In this document: one piece after another, positions 4,903 to 7,086 of the stretch
Layout: each line of letters starts with the position of its first letter
Position numbering within the stretch: position 1 is the first letter of the stretch
Assembly (NCBI GenBank): GCA_903911985.1
Contig: CAIWFP010000334.1
Span: 1 to 7,086, forward strand
Origin: an uncultured Sphingomonadales bacterium
GTDB lineage: Bacteria; Pseudomonadota; Alphaproteobacteria; Sphingomonadales; Sphingomonadaceae
Direction of reading: 5' to 3'
Length of the DNA stretch: 7,086 nucleotides
Notes under the pieces: generated by a model
The model's database searches: none
Told to the model about the DNA's origin: nothing
Seen by the model: the letters and a program-made list of their open reading frames with translations, nothing else
Position numbers and translations under genes: made by a program

Positions 4903-6393
4903 ATGGTTGAAGTTCGCCGGATCAGCGATGCCCTGAAGGTCCGCGCTCAACATCAAAGTGATGAGATCGCGCATGACGATACCCGCCGGCAGCTCACATT
5001 TGCCGAGTGGGACCGCGAGGTTGACGAAGTAGGTGGCGGCCTTGCCGCGGCGGGACTTCAGCCTGGCGACCGCGTGTTCCTGCCGATCAGCAACAACCAT
5101 TCGATCGAGATGGCCATCGCGGTTTTCGCGGTGTTTCGCGCGGGTGGCATCGCCTGCCCGATCAACACGCGCCTCAACCCCAAGGAGATCTCGGATTTCG
5201 CCGAGCTGACAACGCCGCGATTCGCCATCACCGATGTGCCCGACCTGTTCAAGGATCTGAAGCTTGTCGGCTGCTGGATGGTCGACGCCATGCCGCGCAA
5301 CCTCGCCGCCCTGCCCGATCAGGCGAGCCTTGACCCCAAGGCCGATGCCGAAATCCTCGGCACCTCTGGCACCACCGGCAAGATCAAGGGCGTGGTGGTC
5401 AGCCATCCCGACCTTATGACCGGCGTTACCGGCACCAATCAGGATCGCTCGCGCTCGACGCTGAGCGCGCTGCCGCTCACCGGTTCGGGCGGAAACCTCG
5501 GCATTGTCATGCTGCCCGCGCGCGGCGGGGCCACGGCCATCACCCAGCCCAAATTCGACCCCAAGGGCTTCCTTGATCTGGTAAAAGCCAAGCAGCCCAA
5601 TCTGGTTTATCTGGTGCCCACCATGCTGCGGCTGGTGCTCGATCACCCCGATGTGGCGGATTATGATTTCGCCGGGGTGAAATATCTGATGACCGGTACC
5701 GCGCCGCTGCCGAATGATTCGGTGAAGCGCGCCATGGCCTTGTGGCCACATGTGCGCATGCGCAATTCCTATGGCATGTCCGAGGGCGGCATTAGCGTTG
5801 GCACCACCAGTCAGGAGCAGGTGCTCAAGCCCGGCTGTGTAGGCAAACTGCCCGAGCACATGCAGCTGCGCGACGAGGACGGCAATGTCGTCACCACCCC
5901 CGGCATTGTCGGCGAGATCTATGGCTATCAGAAGCATCCGCGCCGCTACTGGAACGACGACGAGGCCACCGCCGCCAGCTTCAAGGGCGGCTGGACCCGG
6001 ACCGGCGACCTTGGCTACGTCGACGAGGACGGCGACCTGATCATGGCTGGCCGGTCCAAGGAACTGATCATCCGTGGCGGCTATAACATCACGCCGATGG
6101 AGATCGAAACCGCGCTTTACCAGCACCCCGCCGTGCAGCAGGCCGCTGTGGTCGGCGTGCCCCACGAGGTGCTCGGCGAGGATATCGCCGCTGCCGTATC
6201 GCTGCGCCCCGGCATGACCGCGACACCGGAAGAAATCCTCGCCTTCTGCCGCGATCACCTCGCCGACAACAAGGTGCCGCGCACACTGGTCATCATGGAC
6301 GAGCTGCCGCTGAACCCCAACGGCAAGATCCTCAAAAAGGATCTGGCCGCGCCGCTGGCCGCCGCCGCCGAGGCACGCCGCCGGGCGGCCTGA
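4903..6393 (+). CDS. Acyl-CoA synthetase (AMP-dependent CoA ligase)
   Basis: This complete 496-residue ANL-superfamily ligase makes an acyl-adenylate from ATP and a carboxylate and then the acyl-CoA. The N-terminal domain holds the P-loop GTSGTTGKIKGVVVSH (153-168), the adenine-binding NSYGMSEGG (288-296, Glu294) and WTRTGDLGYVDEDGDL (364-379, Asp369 contacting ribose). The hinge region is GRSKELIIRGGYNI (383-396). The mobile C-terminal domain ends with LPLNPNGKILKKDL (468-481), whose Lys475 is the adenylation lysine. All key residues are present, so it should be active. The P-loop has Ile where TGxPKG usually has Pro (residue 161). The C-terminus is a short Ala/Arg-rich tail. It is divergent from the FAS1-like dehydratase and convergent with the thioesterase. 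The substrate (fatty, aromatic or terpenoid acid) cannot be told; with a second ligase at the left edge, the locus has two, which may act on different intermediates. Confidence 0.93.
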   Translation: MVEVRRISDALKVRAQHQSDEIAHDDTRRQLTFAEWDREVDEVGGGLAAAGLQPGDRVFLPISNNHSIEMAIAVFAVFRAGGIACPINTRLNPKEISDFAELTTPRFAITDVPDLFKDLKLVGCWMVDAMPRNLAALPDQASLDPKADAEILGTSGTTGKIKGVVVSHPDLMTGVTGTNQDRSRSTLSALPLTGSGGNLGIVMLPARGGATAITQPKFDPKGFLDLVKAKQPNLVYLVPTMLRLVLDHPDVADYDFAGVKYLMTGTAPLPNDSVKRAMALWPHVRMRNSYGMSEGGISVGTTSQEQVLKPGCVGKLPEHMQLRDEDGNVVTTPGIVGEIYGYQKHPRRYWNDDEATAASFKGGWTRTGDLGYVDEDGDLIMAGRSKELIIRGGYNITPMEIETALYQHPAVQQAAVVGVPHEVLGEDIAAAVSLRPGMTATPEEILAFCRDHLADNKVPRTLVIMDELPLNPNGKILKKDLAAPLAAAAEARRRAA

Positions 6394-6407
6394 TCGGCGG
6401 GCGGCGG

Positions 6408-6430
6408 GGCTGGCCTATTTGCGCCAGCCT
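6408..6430. terminator. Possible terminator stem-loop between convergent genes
   Basis: Perfect 7-bp arms GGCTGGC (6408-6414) and GCCAGCC (6423-6429) surround an 8-base loop, with a G-U pair possible outside. It follows the acyl-CoA synthetase stop by 14 bases and lies beyond the thioesterase stop on the other strand, a position suited to ending both transcripts. Only a short TATTT follows on the plus strand and there is no U-run on the minus strand, so intrinsic termination would be weak. The second arm is supplied by the 14-bp repeat. Confidence 0.35.
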
Positions 6431-6451
6431 ATTTGCGCCAGCCTATTTGCG
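6413..6451. repeat. 14-bp direct tandem repeat, 2.8 copies
   Basis: The unit GCCTATTTGCGCCA occurs at 6413-6426 and 6427-6440, followed by a partial third copy of 11 bases at 6441-6451. The third copy contains the last two codons and the TAG stop of the thioesterase, so the repeat looks like a slippage duplication of the gene's end into its 3' flank. Copies one and two are identical, which suggests a recent origin. Confidence 0.9.
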
Positions 6452-6877
6452 ATTGAGGGCAATCACCGCCACGGTAAACCGCGAGAGGCAGACCAGCTTG
6501 TTCTGGTCATTCTCGATGCGGATCGTCCAGATTTGCGTGGTGCGGCCCAGCGATTCGGCCTTGGCCGTGGCGTGGACAAACCCGTCATGGGCGGGGCGGA
6601 TGTGGTTGGCGTTGATCTCCATGCCAACCACCGCGAATGAACCTGGATCAACCACCAGCCCGGCCGCCACCGAGCCTACCGTTTCCGCGAGCGCCACCGA
6701 GGCGCCGCCGTGCAGTCGACCATAGGGCTGGAGAACGCGCGGGGCGACCGGCATGCTGGCACGCAACCAGTCTTCGCCAATGTCGGTGAAGACAATGCCG
6801 AGAAATTCATTCATCGAGCCATCACCCAGTCGGGTCAATCGCTCAAGATCCGGCGCTGCGCCACCCCACCAGATCAT
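6443..6877 (-). CDS. PaaI/YdiI-type hotdog thioesterase
   Basis: This 144-residue single hotdog-domain protein hydrolyses acyl-CoA thioesters, releasing free acid and CoA. The active-site helix RLHGGASVALAETVGSVAA (54-72) holds His56 and Glu65, and Gln50 precedes it; the Gln-6-His-9-Glu spacing is that of the YdiI/EntH (4-hydroxybenzoyl-CoA thioesterase II) group. GMEINANHIRPA (85-96) is the following strand with its conserved NH-x-RP. The C-terminal strands (112-138) complete the fold; the protein is normally a dimer or tetramer. The start ATG 6877-6875 overlaps the TGA of the aldo/keto reductase as ATGA, so the two are translationally coupled; an in-frame ATG at 6814 is possible but would discard the coupling. 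It could recycle CoA from stalled intermediates of the nearby acyl-CoA route, or finish it. Its exact substrate is unknown. Confidence 0.9.
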   Translation of the reverse strand: MIWWGGAAPDLERLTRLGDGSMNEFLGIVFTDIGEDWLRASMPVAPRVLQPYGRLHGGASVALAETVGSVAAGLVVDPGSFAVVGMEINANHIRPAHDGFVHATAKAESLGRTTQIWTIRIENDQNKLVCLSRFTVAVIALNRK

Positions 6878-7086
6878 GTGTGGCCCATCACCGGATGGGG
6901 GACATAAGGCGCTTCCAGCATAGCGATATCCTCGGTGGTCAACCCCACCTCCAGCGCGCCCAGCGCGTCTTCCAACTGACCCAGCCGGGTGACGCCAACA
7001 ATCGGCGCCGTCACTTCCGCCTTGGCCATGAGCCAGGCCAGCGCGACCTGCGCCATGGCCACCCCACGCGCCGCCGCAATCTGCTG
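6874..7086 (-). CDS. Aldo/keto reductase, C-terminal part (cut by the right edge)
   Basis: The last 70 codons of an aldo/keto reductase, an NAD(P)H-dependent TIM-barrel enzyme that reduces aldehydes and ketones. The frame is open to the window edge. RGVAMAQVALAWLMAK (7-22 of the visible part) is the family's late helix, TAPIVGVTRLGQLEDALGA (26-44) is the cofactor-phosphate-binding segment, and LEAPYVPHPVMGH is the conserved tail. About 260 residues, including the catalytic Tyr, are missing because the window ends. Its stop overlaps the thioesterase start by 4 bp, so they form an operon. A direct link to the ligase/crotonase genes is plausible but not shown; it is in a separate transcription unit. 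Confidence 0.88.
   Translation of the reverse strand, partial: QQIAAARGVAMAQVALAWLMAKAEVTAPIVGVTRLGQLEDALGALEVGLTTEDIAMLEAPYVPHPVMGHT

Noticed and set aside
4837..6258. Long open frame (473 codons) on the minus strand opposite the acyl-CoA synthetase
   Set aside because: Its product is His/Gly/Ala-rich with no recognisable domain, while the opposite strand encodes a full ligase with every motif. It is a GC-driven antisense shadow.
6413..6451. CRISPR-like array
   Set aside because: The units are 14 bp and directly adjacent with no spacers, so this is a simple tandem repeat.

Overview
The window is GC-rich, densely coding bacterial DNA that looks chromosomal. Short gene overlaps, GTG/ATG starts and the mix of acyl-CoA ligases, crotonases and a FAS1-like MaoC dehydratase suit an alphaproteobacterium, most likely a sphingomonad (Novosphingobium/Sphingobium-like). 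Related gene sets also occur in actinobacteria, so this assignment is an inference from style and gene content. I see no rRNA, tRNA, CRISPR array, transposase, phage gene or attachment site.

Layout. (1) A leftward (minus-strand) block runs from about 4831 down to the left edge: FAS1-like MaoC dehydratase (4831-3545), a 106-bp gap holding a strong hairpin, PaaG-like crotonase (3438-2638), alpha/beta hydrolase (2645-1701), a second crotonase (1704-913), a 130-bp gap with a possible promoter, a 95-residue Cys/Gly-rich protein of unknown function (782-495), and the N-terminal part of an acyl-CoA synthetase that leaves the window (482 to <1). (2) Divergent from the dehydratase, across about 70 bp that carry a small imperfect palindrome, is a complete acyl-CoA synthetase (4903-6393, plus). 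(3) Converging on it from the right edge are a partial aldo/keto reductase (>7086-6874) and a hotdog thioesterase (6877-6443) that start/stop-overlap. Between the convergent genes lie a 14-bp tandem repeat and a weak terminator-like stem-loop.

How the genes fit together. Nearly every product acts on, makes or breaks a CoA thioester: two ligases activate a carboxylic acid; two crotonases and one MaoC-type protein could hydrate, dehydrate, isomerise or hydrolyse acyl-CoA intermediates; the alpha/beta hydrolase and the thioesterase could cleave an ester, lactone or C-C bond and release CoA; the aldo/keto reductase could handle a carbonyl. The first crotonase, the hydrolase and the second crotonase are joined by 8-bp and 4-bp overlaps and are probably translated together. 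No acyl-CoA dehydrogenase, thiolase or 3-hydroxyacyl-CoA dehydrogenase is in the window, so the cluster probably extends beyond it or relies on enzymes elsewhere. The substrate cannot be read from the sequence.

The least ordinary items are the 95-residue protein, which looks like an internal tandem duplication, the two crotonases with non-canonical catalytic residues (a PaaG-type aspartate in one), and the 11-bp-arm hairpin inside the leftward block. I did not find convincing evidence of a wholly new defence, mobile or RNA system.
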